From assembly GCA_963812945.1 (NCBI GenBank), contig CAWEXD010000001.1, positions 1 through 31,922 on the forward strand: a stretch of DNA of 31,922 nucleotides. Direction: 5' to 3'. Made by a program: the position numbers and the translations under genes. Numbering within the stretch: the first letter of the stretch is position 1; each line of letters begins with the position of its first letter. The DNA comes from DASRDR01 sp963812945 [NCBI: uncultured Candidatus Rokubacteria bacterium] (GTDB lineage Bacteria > Methylomirabilota > Methylomirabilia > Rokubacteriales). Positions 7,152-14,472 of the stretch are shown here, one piece after another. Under the pieces are notes generated by a model. That model searched no databases. It was not told the DNA's origin and worked only from the letters and a program-made list of their open reading frames with translations.

Positions 7152-7973
7152 TCATCGCCCTGCAGCGAGGTCCGCGACCAGCCGCTCGACGTTCGCCACG
7201 ATGCGGTCACGGGCCGTCGAATAGCCATCACTGACCGCTGGCACGTCCCACTGATCCACTCGCTGGCCCTTGGCCGGGGCGATATCGCATCCGAAGCTGA
7301 TCACGCGCGTCGCGCTCTCCAAGTCATAGAGGGTGACGGGCCGCGGCCGACTGGGAGTCGCGCGCAGGCCCTCACCGGCGAGGCCTTTGACCGCGCCGGG
7401 GGCGAGCTCCGAATCCGGCTCGGTCCCCGCCGCCACCGCGTCCATCCCGAGACCCCCCGCCGTGGCGAGGCGGCGGAAGTGCGCGGCTCCGATCACGCTC
7501 TTCGCCGCGCCATGGAGACACACGAACAGCACCCGCGGCCGTGGTTTCTCGGAGACCGTGGTCCGACAGAACGCGTAGAGCGCGTCATAGAGCGGGAACT
7601 GATGGGCCATGTTGTCGAAGTCGTCGCGGCTCGTGGCCTGAAATCCGGTCGCCGCCGCATATAGCCCGGCCGACTCTGGCGTCAAGGCGCGGTCGTCCGT
7701 GTCGGCGCCCCGGACGATGCGCGCGAGCATGCCGAGCGCGGGATCCGCTAGATCATACCGCTCCACGAAGGCATCGAACGAGCACTGGGGCCCATGATGC
7801 CCCAGCTCGACATTCGGGATGTCGTACGGGATCGCGTGGTCACGCTTCGCCACGTCCAGAACCTGATTCGCCGGGACGAAGAGGAAGTCCGGCTCCGCAT
7901 CGATGAAGCGGGAGATCAGCCACGGACAGGCAATACGGTCGACACGCGCACGCTCACGGGTGATCCACTTCAT
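7152..7973 (-). CDS. ChrB-domain / LMW phosphatase (ArsC-like) fusion protein
   Basis: This 273-residue protein joins two domains. Residues about 1-135 match the C-terminal domain of chromate resistance protein ChrB (VDRIACPWLISRFID). Residues about 146-270 resemble low-molecular-weight protein tyrosine phosphatases and thioredoxin-type arsenate reductases (VLFVCLHGAAKS, then DQWDVPAVSD near 240-249). In the phosphate-binding loop, Cys152 is followed by five residues and then Lys158 instead of the nearly invariant arginine. The acidic loop is present. The ATG has an AGGAG site that overlaps the stop codon of chrA, 9 bases upstream. The product may bind or reduce an oxyanion such as chromate or arsenate; activity is uncertain given the Arg-to-Lys change. 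Confidence 0.85.
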   Translation of the reverse strand: MKWITRERARVDRIACPWLISRFIDAEPDFLFVPANQVLDVAKRDHAIPYDIPNVELGHHGPQCSFDAFVERYDLADPALGMLARIVRGADTDDRALTPESAGLYAAATGFQATSRDDFDNMAHQFPLYDALYAFCRTTVSEKPRPRVLFVCLHGAAKSVIGAAHFRRLATAGGLGMDAVAAGTEPDSELAPGAVKGLAGEGLRATPSRPRPVTLYDLESATRVISFGCDIAPAKGQRVDQWDVPAVSDGYSTARDRIVANVERLVADLAAGR

Positions 7974-7982
7974 GGCACGCTC

Positions 7983-9095
7983 CTATCTCAGCGAGACGAT
8001 GATGAGGCCCGCCGCGGCGCCAGCCGCGATGAGCAAAGGTTCGGGGACCTTGAACCGCCACGTAATTCCTAGGACCGCGAGAGCGATGAGCAGCGTCGGG
8101 ACGTCGACGATCGCACGACGGGCCAGCACGAAGCACGCCCCGGCAATGGTGCCGGAGGCCGCAGCCGTCACGCCGGCCACGAACGCCTTGACTTTGGCGT
8201 TGGCGCTGATGCGATCGAAGAACGGGAACGGGATGACGACAAACAGGTACACCGGCAGGAACACGCCGACCGCGGCAGCCACCGCTCCGGGGAAGCTCGC
8301 GACGAGATAGCCGATGAACGCCACCGTGATGACGATGGGGCCGGGTGTCAGCATCGCGACCGCGACGGCGTCCAGGAACTGCTGGTCGTTCAGCCAGCCG
8401 TACTGCTGGACCACACCCCCGTAGAGAAACGGCACGATCGCGAGGCCGCTGCCGAAGATGAACGCGCCGGCCTGGGCGAAAAAGACCAGGATCTTGACAA
8501 GGAGCTCAGGCGTAGCCGCCACCGCGAGACACACAGGCGCCGAGCGCTTGAGCCACGCGGGTGGAGCCTGGGCGACGATCGCGACGACTCCCGAGAGCAG
8601 GAACAGCCAGGCGATCTCGGACTCGGTCCAGGCGGTGACAACGGCCATCACCGCGAAGATCACCCATTGCAGCTTGTCCTTGGCCATCGTGAGCTTCGCC
8701 AGCTTGTACGCGGCGAGCACGATGATGCCAATCACCGCCGCGCCCACGCCGTAGAACGCGGCCTGCATCCACGGAAGTCCGCCGAACCGGACGTAGAGCC
8801 AGCTGATCGCCAGGGTCATGACGAACGACGGGAGGATGAACGCGAGCGCGACCAGCGTCGCGCCGGCGATCCGCGAATGGACGTACCCGAGACAGATCGC
8901 GAGCTGCGCCGCCAGGGGACCCGGTGCCAGCTGGGAGAGGGCCAGCGACTTCATGTACTCCTCTTTGGTGAACCAGCCCCGGTGCTCGACGAGATCGCGC
9001 TGCATGTAGCCGACCAGCGCCACCGGCCCCCCGAATCCCAGGCTGCCCAGGTAGAGGAAGTATTTCAGCAACGCCCTCGTCGTAGGGCGGGTCAT
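7983..9095 (-). CDS. chrA: Chromate transporter ChrA
   Basis: A 370-residue integral membrane protein with the two homologous halves of long-chain ChrA transporters (CHR family). The N-terminal half carries FLYLGSLGFGGPVALVGYM and SQLAPGPLAAQLA; the C-terminal half carries FIFGSGLAIVPFLYGGVV and MLTPGPIVITVAFIGY. ChrA effluxes chromate from the cytoplasm using the proton or membrane gradient, preventing entry of Cr(VI) into sulfate pathways. The gene lies within the chromate operon, 105 bases after the OCD-family gene and 9 bases before the ChrB fusion gene. The start ATG is preceded by a G-rich site. Family and role are secure. Confidence 0.95.
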   Translation of the reverse strand: MTRPTTRALLKYFLYLGSLGFGGPVALVGYMQRDLVEHRGWFTKEEYMKSLALSQLAPGPLAAQLAICLGYVHSRIAGATLVALAFILPSFVMTLAISWLYVRFGGLPWMQAAFYGVGAAVIGIIVLAAYKLAKLTMAKDKLQWVIFAVMAVVTAWTESEIAWLFLLSGVVAIVAQAPPAWLKRSAPVCLAVAATPELLVKILVFFAQAGAFIFGSGLAIVPFLYGGVVQQYGWLNDQQFLDAVAVAMLTPGPIVITVAFIGYLVASFPGAVAAAVGVFLPVYLFVVIPFPFFDRISANAKVKAFVAGVTAAASGTIAGACFVLARRAIVDVPTLLIALAVLGITWRFKVPEPLLIAAGAAAGLIIVSLR

Positions 9096-9200
9096 CCCCG
9101 ACCCCCATCGCCGCAGTCGGGCGCTACTCGCAGATGTCGTTCTGCACCGAAGCGACCACGACGCTCACGACTCGCCGCGTTCCTCCCGCCGCCAGCTGGC

Positions 9201-10181
9201 TCAGTCATCGAGCTTCACCTCGGTGCCGTGTCCATTGGCGACGGCCCGTTCGTAGACGACGATGGCGGCGGCGACGTCCTGCAACGCGGTCCCCGAGCTG
9301 TCGAAGACCATGATCTCGTCGTCGTGCGTTCGGCCTTGCCGCCGGCCTGCGACCACATCCGAGAGCTCGGCATGGACGCTCTCCCGGGTCATCAGTCCGG
9401 CCGCGAGCGCGTGCTGGAGCTCGCCGATCTCCGCGCATTGCTCGAGCACGTCGACCACGAGCGTCGACGATGCGACGAGCGCCGGCTCCAGCTCTTGCTT
9501 GCCCCGATTGTCAGCCCCGACGGCAGCGATGAAGGTGCCGGGCGCAATGTCGTCTCGGAACACGAACGGGCGGCGCGATGGGGTACAGGTCACGCACACG
9601 TCGCTCTCGCGCAGAGCGGCGTGAAGGTCCGTCGCGACCGAGACGCGGATCCCGAGGTCCGCCTGAGCCCGCGCGGCGAGACCCTGCGCGCGCGCAGGAT
9701 CGGCGTCAAGCACCCACACACGCTCGAGTGGCAGCACCGCGGCGATCGCGGCCAGCTGAATCTCCCCCTGGACACCGCATCCCACGACCGTGGCGGATCT
9801 CGAGTCGCGTCGCGCCAGGTACTTCGCCGCGACCGCGGTGGCCGCCCCGGTCCGCAGGGCTGTCACGCTGGCCGAGTCCATCATCGCGAGGGGCTCGCCG
9901 GTCTCCGCATCTGCGAGCACGACGGTCCCACGAATGGTTGGCAGGCCGAAGCGTTGTGGGTTGTCCGGAAAGTTCGCATTCGTCTTGGCCGCGAAGTAGC
10001 TGCGTGAGCCAACGAGGCCGGCCGCCTTGATGTGGAAGCCGCCGCGTGCGGCGGGAACTCCGAGCACGCCCGGGCCCAGCGTGCGCCCCTCGGCATGGGC
10101 ACGGAACGCGTTCGCGACCGCTTCGATGCAGTCGTGGAGGCTGAGGAGCTCGAGGACCTGGCGGCGCGACAGAATGCGCAT
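9201..10181 (-). CDS. Ornithine cyclodeaminase / mu-crystallin family protein
   Basis: This 326-residue protein has the NAD(P)-binding motif GCGVQGEIQL following ATVV, and substrate-site features of the OCD/mu-crystallin family (GGFHIKAAG, KTNANFPDNP, ALRTGAATAVAAKYLA). Family members deaminate or reduce amino and imino acids (ornithine cyclodeaminase, alanine dehydrogenase, ketimine reductase), and some act only as binding proteins. Length and domain order are normal. It sits between the SOD-rhodanese gene (45 bases upstream) and chrA in the same orientation, so it is probably an operon member. It may supply proline or NAD(P)H-linked redox balance during chromate stress, but the substrate cannot be read from sequence. 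OCD proteins are not part of the classical chr set. Confidence 0.88.
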   Translation of the reverse strand: MRILSRRQVLELLSLHDCIEAVANAFRAHAEGRTLGPGVLGVPAARGGFHIKAAGLVGSRSYFAAKTNANFPDNPQRFGLPTIRGTVVLADAETGEPLAMMDSASVTALRTGAATAVAAKYLARRDSRSATVVGCGVQGEIQLAAIAAVLPLERVWVLDADPARAQGLAARAQADLGIRVSVATDLHAALRESDVCVTCTPSRRPFVFRDDIAPGTFIAAVGADNRGKQELEPALVASSTLVVDVLEQCAEIGELQHALAAGLMTRESVHAELSDVVAGRRQGRTHDDEIMVFDSSGTALQDVAAAIVVYERAVANGHGTEVKLDD

Positions 10182-10226
10182 GCTACGCCTTCGGCGAGAT
10201 GGCGTTGTGGCGCGTCGCGTCGATGT

Positions 10227-11192
10227 TCATGCGTCGCGCTCCGGCGGCCGCATCGCGCGGGCGCCGCCGGCGGCATACCAGGCGGAGAGGCCGCCGCGGA
10301 CGTACCGCGCGTCGAGTCCACGGGCCCGCAGCACCCGCGTCACGTTGCAGCCGACATGAAATCCGTAGGCGCAATAGACCGCGACCGGCTGGTCCGGGGA
10401 CAGCTCTCCAACCCATTGTTCGACGCGGTCGGGATCGTGCCAGACCGCGCCGTCCATGAGATCCACGGTCCGGGAGATGTGGTGGCGGGGCCGGGCATCC
10501 AGGATCTGGACGGGCTCGCCTTTCGCCAGCCGGGCGGCGAGCTCCTCGACGGACAGTGATGGCAGGCTTCCATCGGAGGGGTCTTCCCGCGGAAGCGGCG
10601 CCTCGCCCTGCACGGCGGCCATCCGGGCGACCACCGCCGACCAGTTGATGTTGCGCATGAAGGCGTCGATGTAGGCCGTGACGTTGGCGCCGAAGTCCTG
10701 GTGGTACGCGTGCTCATACATGTCGAGCACGAGCACAGGGGCCGCATCGATCGCCGCCTGGACGTGATCCGCGGCCATCAGGTTCCAGAACCGCTTCGCC
10801 GGCCTGGAGTACGTCAGCGCGACCCAGCCGGACCCATGGGCCAGGGACTGTCCCGCCCGCACGAACTCCCGGCGCCAGGCCCAGACACTCCCGAAGTGCT
10901 CCTCGAGGGTGGCCGCCACTGGATCCGGAATCTTGTTCCCTTCCCCGCCCAGGTTGCCGAAGTACAGCTCGTGCAGCGCGACGGAGCCCATTGCCGCCAG
11001 CTCTTCGCGCTTCAGGGCGCCGAGCTGGTAGTCGGGCGCTCCGGCATCGAGGTTGGCGAGCTCGGTCCGGACCGCGTTCAGTGTACGGACTGCGCTCCCG
11101 TAATGGTGCTCGTAGTGACTGACCAGCAATCGTTCGGAGAGCCCGTTCAATGTCCAGGGTCGAACTGCAATCGGCGCGATGGCTTGATGCAT
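10227..11192 (-). CDS. chrC: Fe/Mn superoxide dismutase - rhodanese fusion
   Basis: The 321-residue product has an N-terminal Fe/Mn superoxide dismutase domain (about 1-190). All four metal ligands are visible: His26 (SHYEHHYG), His74 (LHELYFGN), Asp157 and His161 (LDMYEHAYH). A C-terminal rhodanese domain (about 212-315) has its candidate active-site cysteine at Cys274 (VYCAYGFHVG). SOD genes in chromate operons are called chrC and protect against superoxide formed during Cr(VI) reduction. The rhodanese adds a sulfur-transfer or thiol-based oxyanion function. The start ATG at 11192 is chosen because AGGGAG lies 9 bases upstream; an in-frame ATG at 11213 has no ribosome site. It lies about 90 bases after chrB. 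Confidence 0.9.
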   Translation of the reverse strand: MHQAIAPIAVRPWTLNGLSERLLVSHYEHHYGSAVRTLNAVRTELANLDAGAPDYQLGALKREELAAMGSVALHELYFGNLGGEGNKIPDPVAATLEEHFGSVWAWRREFVRAGQSLAHGSGWVALTYSRPAKRFWNLMAADHVQAAIDAAPVLVLDMYEHAYHQDFGANVTAYIDAFMRNINWSAVVARMAAVQGEAPLPREDPSDGSLPSLSVEELAARLAKGEPVQILDARPRHHISRTVDLMDGAVWHDPDRVEQWVGELSPDQPVAVYCAYGFHVGCNVTRVLRARGLDARYVRGGLSAWYAAGGARAMRPPERDA

Positions 11193-11282
11193 CGGTAGTG
11201 TCTCCCTATCCATGGGTCAGTGATTCGCGAGGCCTGGTGAGGCTGCCGGCGCGAGGCGATGCACGTTCATGCGCGGCAAGGG

Positions 11283-12260
11283 TCAGTCCGATCCTCGCGC
11301 GGTGTCCGACTCCGCGTCCGTGTAGGCGGCATAGAGCCAGTCGAACAGCGCGAGCGCACGCTTCAGGAGCTCATCGTCGTCGCGGCTCTGCTGCTTGGCC
11401 CCGGCGAGGAGCGTCGCCACCCCGGCCGCGTCGGCGACCGGGATCCCGCCGACGTCGAGGTAGTGGACGAGATCGCCCACGCGCCGCAGCGCGTCGTCTC
11501 CCTCGAGATCGAAGCTCTTCAGGAACACCTCGAACGTGACACGAGACTCGATGTGGGTGAATGGCGCGCCGTCGAAATCGAACCCGACCGCATGGGTCGG
11601 CAGGTCCGCCGGGCTCTCGAGCCACACGAACGAGGCGGCCCGATCGATGTGCCGTTTTATGAGCCAGGCGCAGGCGAGACGGTCCACCCACGGCGCCTTG
11701 CGGGTGGCCCACACCCGGCGTTGGTATTGGCCGCGGTCCAGCCGAGAGATGGGCCCGCGCTGGCCGTGCGGCTCCCCGGGGCTGAGAATCTCCGTCGCGA
11801 CCATCTCCATCTCCAGCACGGCGGCCTCGGCCTGCGCCTTGGTCATCCCCGGAAAGAAGTCGGTCGCAACAATGGCCTCGAACTGCCGACGCAGCGTCCG
11901 GCTCTGACGCCGGACGGCGGCAGGATCCCGCCGCGTGAAGCGCTTCCGCGCCTGGCTGATCTCTTCAACGAGCGCCGCGTAGTCCTTCGTCCGATCAACG
12001 AGCGCCCGTAGCGCCTCGGCCTGGCCCTCGTCGCGCGGCTCGACGCGCAGCACGTGCGCACTGCCGCCCGCTTCGGTGATCTCGGCCGCGAGGCCCGCGA
12101 GGACTTCCTGCAGGTCCGGGCGCTCGGGCAGGACATACACGCCGTCGCGCAGCACGCCCGCTCCCGTGGCCTTCAGGGCCCGCCAGACGCGCATGCGCTG
12201 GGTCGCGTTCTCTGTGGGAAGGCTGGTAACCAGCTGAAGCCACGCTGGGAAGTCATGCAT
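11283..12260 (-). CDS. chrB: Chromate resistance protein ChrB (chromate-sensing regulator)
   Basis: The 325-residue protein matches full-length ChrB. The N-terminal region (FPAWLQLVTSLP, RVWRALKATGAGVLRDGVYVLP) resembles the PaaX-like winged-helix part. A linker helical region (KRFTRRDPAAVRRQ) follows, then the C-terminal ChrB domain from about residue 187 (VDRLACAWLIKRHID ... VHYLDVGGIPV). In Ochrobactrum tritici, ChrB is a chromate-sensitive transcriptional regulator needed for full resistance. The start ATG at 12260 is chosen from family alignment. It has no ribosome binding site and lies 10 bases after a -10 box, so a near-leaderless message is likely. It heads the operon, consistent with autoregulation through repeats at 12279-12321. 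Confidence 0.92.
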   Translation of the reverse strand: MHDFPAWLQLVTSLPTENATQRMRVWRALKATGAGVLRDGVYVLPERPDLQEVLAGLAAEITEAGGSAHVLRVEPRDEGQAEALRALVDRTKDYAALVEEISQARKRFTRRDPAAVRRQSRTLRRQFEAIVATDFFPGMTKAQAEAAVLEMEMVATEILSPGEPHGQRGPISRLDRGQYQRRVWATRKAPWVDRLACAWLIKRHIDRAASFVWLESPADLPTHAVGFDFDGAPFTHIESRVTFEVFLKSFDLEGDDALRRVGDLVHYLDVGGIPVADAAGVATLLAGAKQQSRDDDELLKRALALFDWLYAAYTDAESDTARGSD

Positions 12261-12270
12261 CACGTAGCGA

Positions 12271-12299
12271 ACTCTACTGATATGTAGGTATCGTGTCAA
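12271..12299 (-). promoter_or_regulatory. Promoter of the chromate operon
   Basis: On the minus strand a perfect TTGACA (12294-12299) is followed by a 17-base spacer and TAGAGT (12271-12276, four of six). The expected transcription start, near 12264, is only about 4 bases before the chrB ATG, and no Shine-Dalgarno sequence is present. The surrounding DNA (12261-12340) is strikingly AT-rich compared with the whole window. Confidence 0.65.
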
Positions 12300-12321
12300 T
12301 GATATTTGTAAGATATTGTAG
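12279..12321 (-). promoter_or_regulatory. Three-copy direct repeat, candidate ChrB operator
   Basis: Plus-strand copies read GATATGTAG (12279-12287), GATATTTGTA (12301-12310) and GATATTGTAG (12312-12321). Their starts are 22 and 11 bases apart, which matches whole helical turns, so all copies face the same side of DNA. One copy lies between the -35 and -10 and two lie upstream of the -35. A regulator binding here could block or recruit polymerase. ChrB is the obvious candidate; this is inference. Confidence 0.5.
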
Positions 12322-12869
12322 TTAAAGTGTTTTATCCATCGATTGTCGGGTCCGGCGGCGAGCGTCGTGGTCCCAACAGGGCTGGTCGGGGTCCGTGAAA
12401 GTGGGGCATCGGGTACGCAGTGCGACACTCGAGCAGAACAGCGTTGGTGCTACCGAAAGACCCTCCGCGGAGGAGTCAGGGTTCAGAGCGAGGTCACCCT
12501 CGGGGCGTCACCATGCCCATCAGCGAGGCAAGTCCACGACGCGGGCTCGGCCGGTGACCAGCCTCCTCGTCCGCGCTCTCACGCCGGTCGCCCGACGCTC
12601 GGCGGGCGAGAGCGCCTCCGAGACGAGTCAAGGAGGCCCGCGACCGCAAGCAACGGCGGGCACGCGAACGCATCGACCGTGCGTCACGCGGCATCATCGT
12701 GCGTCTCCCGCGCTCGCTCACCCACCAGCCGTGGAGCCGTTCGTGGCGACGCGCGTGACTCGCCTCCGGCGCGCTCGTGTGATGCATCAGTTGTTACATC
12801 GAGTGCTCCACCCTGTTTCACGTGTCAGATCCTCCGGGAATGCCTGGTGGCTCGCGTATACTCCGGGGC
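12322..12869. other. Long region without a recognisable gene
   Basis: This roughly 550-base stretch separates the chromate operon from the divergent metallohydrolase gene. No frame gives a recognisable protein. A start-less open plus-strand frame at 12558-12758 encodes a highly charged segment (KEARDRKQRRARERIDRASR) and could be a gene remnant. A perfect palindrome CCTCCGCGGAGG lies at 12462-12473. TATACT at 12857-12862 could be a -10 box placing the transcription start at the GTG at 12870, but no -35 is evident. Confidence 0.4.
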
Positions 12870-13919
12870 GTGCGTCCTGCCCCCCGGCCGGCCCGACTCG
12901 CGGTCGTCCTGGCTGTCGTCGCCGTCCTCGTCCCGGGCTGCCAGGGCCCCGGGCCGCCGAAGGCGGACGCGCCTCCGCACCACCTGGAGCGGGGCTTCCG
13001 GAACCTCAATCCCGAGTACGCGCGCCCGGGCCTCTGGACCCGCTGGCGGTTCGTGATCCCTCGCCTCCTCAGCTCGCCCCGGAAGGCGTCGTTCCCCATC
13101 GTCGTGAACGACGGCCGCGCCTTGCGGGAGAACACCGGAGCGGCGACCGTCACGTGGGTCGGCCACTCGACGCTCCTGGTCCAGCTCGACGGGGTGAGCT
13201 TGCTCACCGACCCCCAGTGGTCGGAGCGAGCCAGCCCGGTCACGTGGGCGGGACCCCGGCGCGTCACGCCGCCGGCGCTGCGGTTCGAGGATCTGCCGCC
13301 GATCGACCTGGTCCTCATCTCCCACGACCACTACGACCACCTGGACGCCCCGACCGTGAAGCGGCTGTGGGCCACCCACCGGCCCCGCTTCCTGGCGCCG
13401 CTCGGCTTCAAGGCGTGGTTCGCGGAGCTCGGGATCGACGCGGTGGACGAGCTCGACTGGTGGGAGAGCCGGACCGTCAACGGCCTCACGGTCGTGTGCA
13501 CGCCGGTCCAGCACTGGAGCGCGCGGAGCCTCCGGGACGAGAACCGCCGGCTCTGGGCGAGCTGGGCCGTCCTCGGCAAGGACCGGCGCTTCTACTTCGC
13601 GGGCGACACGGGGTACTACGCACCCATCTTCCGGGAGATCGGCCGCCGCCTCGGCCCCTTCGACCTCGCGGCCATCCCCATCGGCGCGTACCTGCCGCCG
13701 GCCCTGATGCTGGTCTCGCACCTCACCCCCGAGGAGGCCCTCGACGTCGGGGACGACGTGGGGGCTCGTCGCCTGGTCGGGATCCACTGGGGCACGTTCG
13801 ACCTCGCGTACGAGCCGCTCGGCGAGCCGCCGCTCCGGCTCCGGGCGGAGGCGCGCCGGCGCGGGCTCGAGCCGGAGCGGATCTGGGTCCTCCGGCACGG
13901 CGAGACGCGGGCCTGGTGA
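12870..13919 (+). CDS. NAPE-PLD-like metallo-beta-lactamase fold lipoprotein
   Basis: With the GTG at 12870 the product is 349 residues. It opens with an ideal lipoprotein signal: arginine-rich start, hydrophobic core and lipobox LVPGC with Cys24. The rest is a metallo-beta-lactamase fold hydrolase of the NAPE-PLD/UlaG type, with VTWVGHSTLLVQLDG, the zinc motif HDHYDHLD, FAGDTGYY, and a late metal-ligand histidine in GIHWGTFDLAYEP. Bacterial members are predicted phosphodiesterases or lactonases of mostly unknown substrate. The frame stays open to a GTG at 12822, and an ATG at 12840 is also possible, but the 12870 start gives the best signal peptide. It probably acts at the outer face of the inner membrane or in the outer membrane. 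Confidence 0.85.
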   Translation: MRPAPRPARLAVVLAVVAVLVPGCQGPGPPKADAPPHHLERGFRNLNPEYARPGLWTRWRFVIPRLLSSPRKASFPIVVNDGRALRENTGAATVTWVGHSTLLVQLDGVSLLTDPQWSERASPVTWAGPRRVTPPALRFEDLPPIDLVLISHDHYDHLDAPTVKRLWATHRPRFLAPLGFKAWFAELGIDAVDELDWWESRTVNGLTVVCTPVQHWSARSLRDENRRLWASWAVLGKDRRFYFAGDTGYYAPIFREIGRRLGPFDLAAIPIGAYLPPALMLVSHLTPEEALDVGDDVGARRLVGIHWGTFDLAYEPLGEPPLRLRAEARRRGLEPERIWVLRHGETRAW

Positions 13920-13945
13920 GGCCCGGCTGCGCGTGCCGGGACAGG

Positions 13946-14356
13946 CTAGCGGCGGGGCAACACGCGCCAGTCGCGCGGGGGAAACTGGTCGCGCTCGGTG
14001 ATGATCGAGACGCGCCCGCGGTCGCTGACGAAGCCGTTCACCACCCAGCTGAGCGCGCTCACGAGGAGCGCCCCCCAGAAGGCCGGCCAGAACCCGTGCA
14101 CGTCGAAGCCCGGCACGATCGCCGAGGTGAGCCAGAGGCAGAGGGCGTTCAGCACGAACAGGAAGAGGCCGAGCGTCACGAGCGTGAGCGGCAGCGTCAG
14201 GATCAGGAGGACCGGGCGCACGATCGCATTGACCAGACCGAGCACGATCGCCGCCACGAGCACCATGGTGGCGCCGCGCGCCTCGATGCCGGGCACGATC
14301 TCGGTGGCGAGCCAGATGGCCAGCGCGTTGACCAGGACCCGGATCAGGAAGCCCAT
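13946..14356 (-). CDS. Phage holin family 4 / YvlD-like membrane protein
   Basis: A 136-residue membrane protein with four hydrophobic segments. It carries the typical YvlD/PF04020 pattern: NALAIWLATEIVPGIE at the N-terminus, LGLVNAIVRPVLLILTLPLT in the middle, LFLFVLNALCLWLTSAIVPGF, and a final helix near 90-110. Despite the holin name these are chromosomal membrane proteins, in some bacteria linked to envelope stress. The C-terminal tail after about residue 113 is hydrophilic. A strong GGAGGAGG site precedes the ATG. The gene is convergent with the metallohydrolase gene (26 bases between stops) and divergent from the MFS/spermidine synthase fusion. Confidence 0.88.
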   Translation of the reverse strand: MGFLIRVLVNALAIWLATEIVPGIEARGATMVLVAAIVLGLVNAIVRPVLLILTLPLTLVTLGLFLFVLNALCLWLTSAIVPGFDVHGFWPAFWGALLVSALSWVVNGFVSDRGRVSIITERDQFPPRDWRVLPRR

Positions 14357-14422
14357 CCCCGCTCCTCCTCCCGCTGGATCGCGCCGGAGCGCGCCCGCCC
14401 CACAGTATGCACCCGCCAGGCC

Positions 14423-14451
14423 TTGACCCGGTGGGCTGGCGCGGCTAGCGT
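14423..14451 (+). promoter_or_regulatory. Promoter of the MFS/spermidine synthase - Rieske - aminotransferase run
   Basis: TTGACC (14423-14428) and TAGCGT (14446-14451) are separated by exactly 17 bases. The predicted start is near 14458, and an AGGAG ribosome site (14460-14464) sits 8 bases before the GTG start at 14473. Confidence 0.5.
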
Positions 14452-14472
14452 CGAGCGCCAGGAGCCCGCCCT

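Noticed and set aside
12822-12869. Longer N-terminus of the metallohydrolase from a GTG at 12822 or ATG at 12840
   Set aside because: The extra residues come before an ideal lipoprotein signal that starts best at the GTG at 12870, and neither upstream start has a ribosome site.
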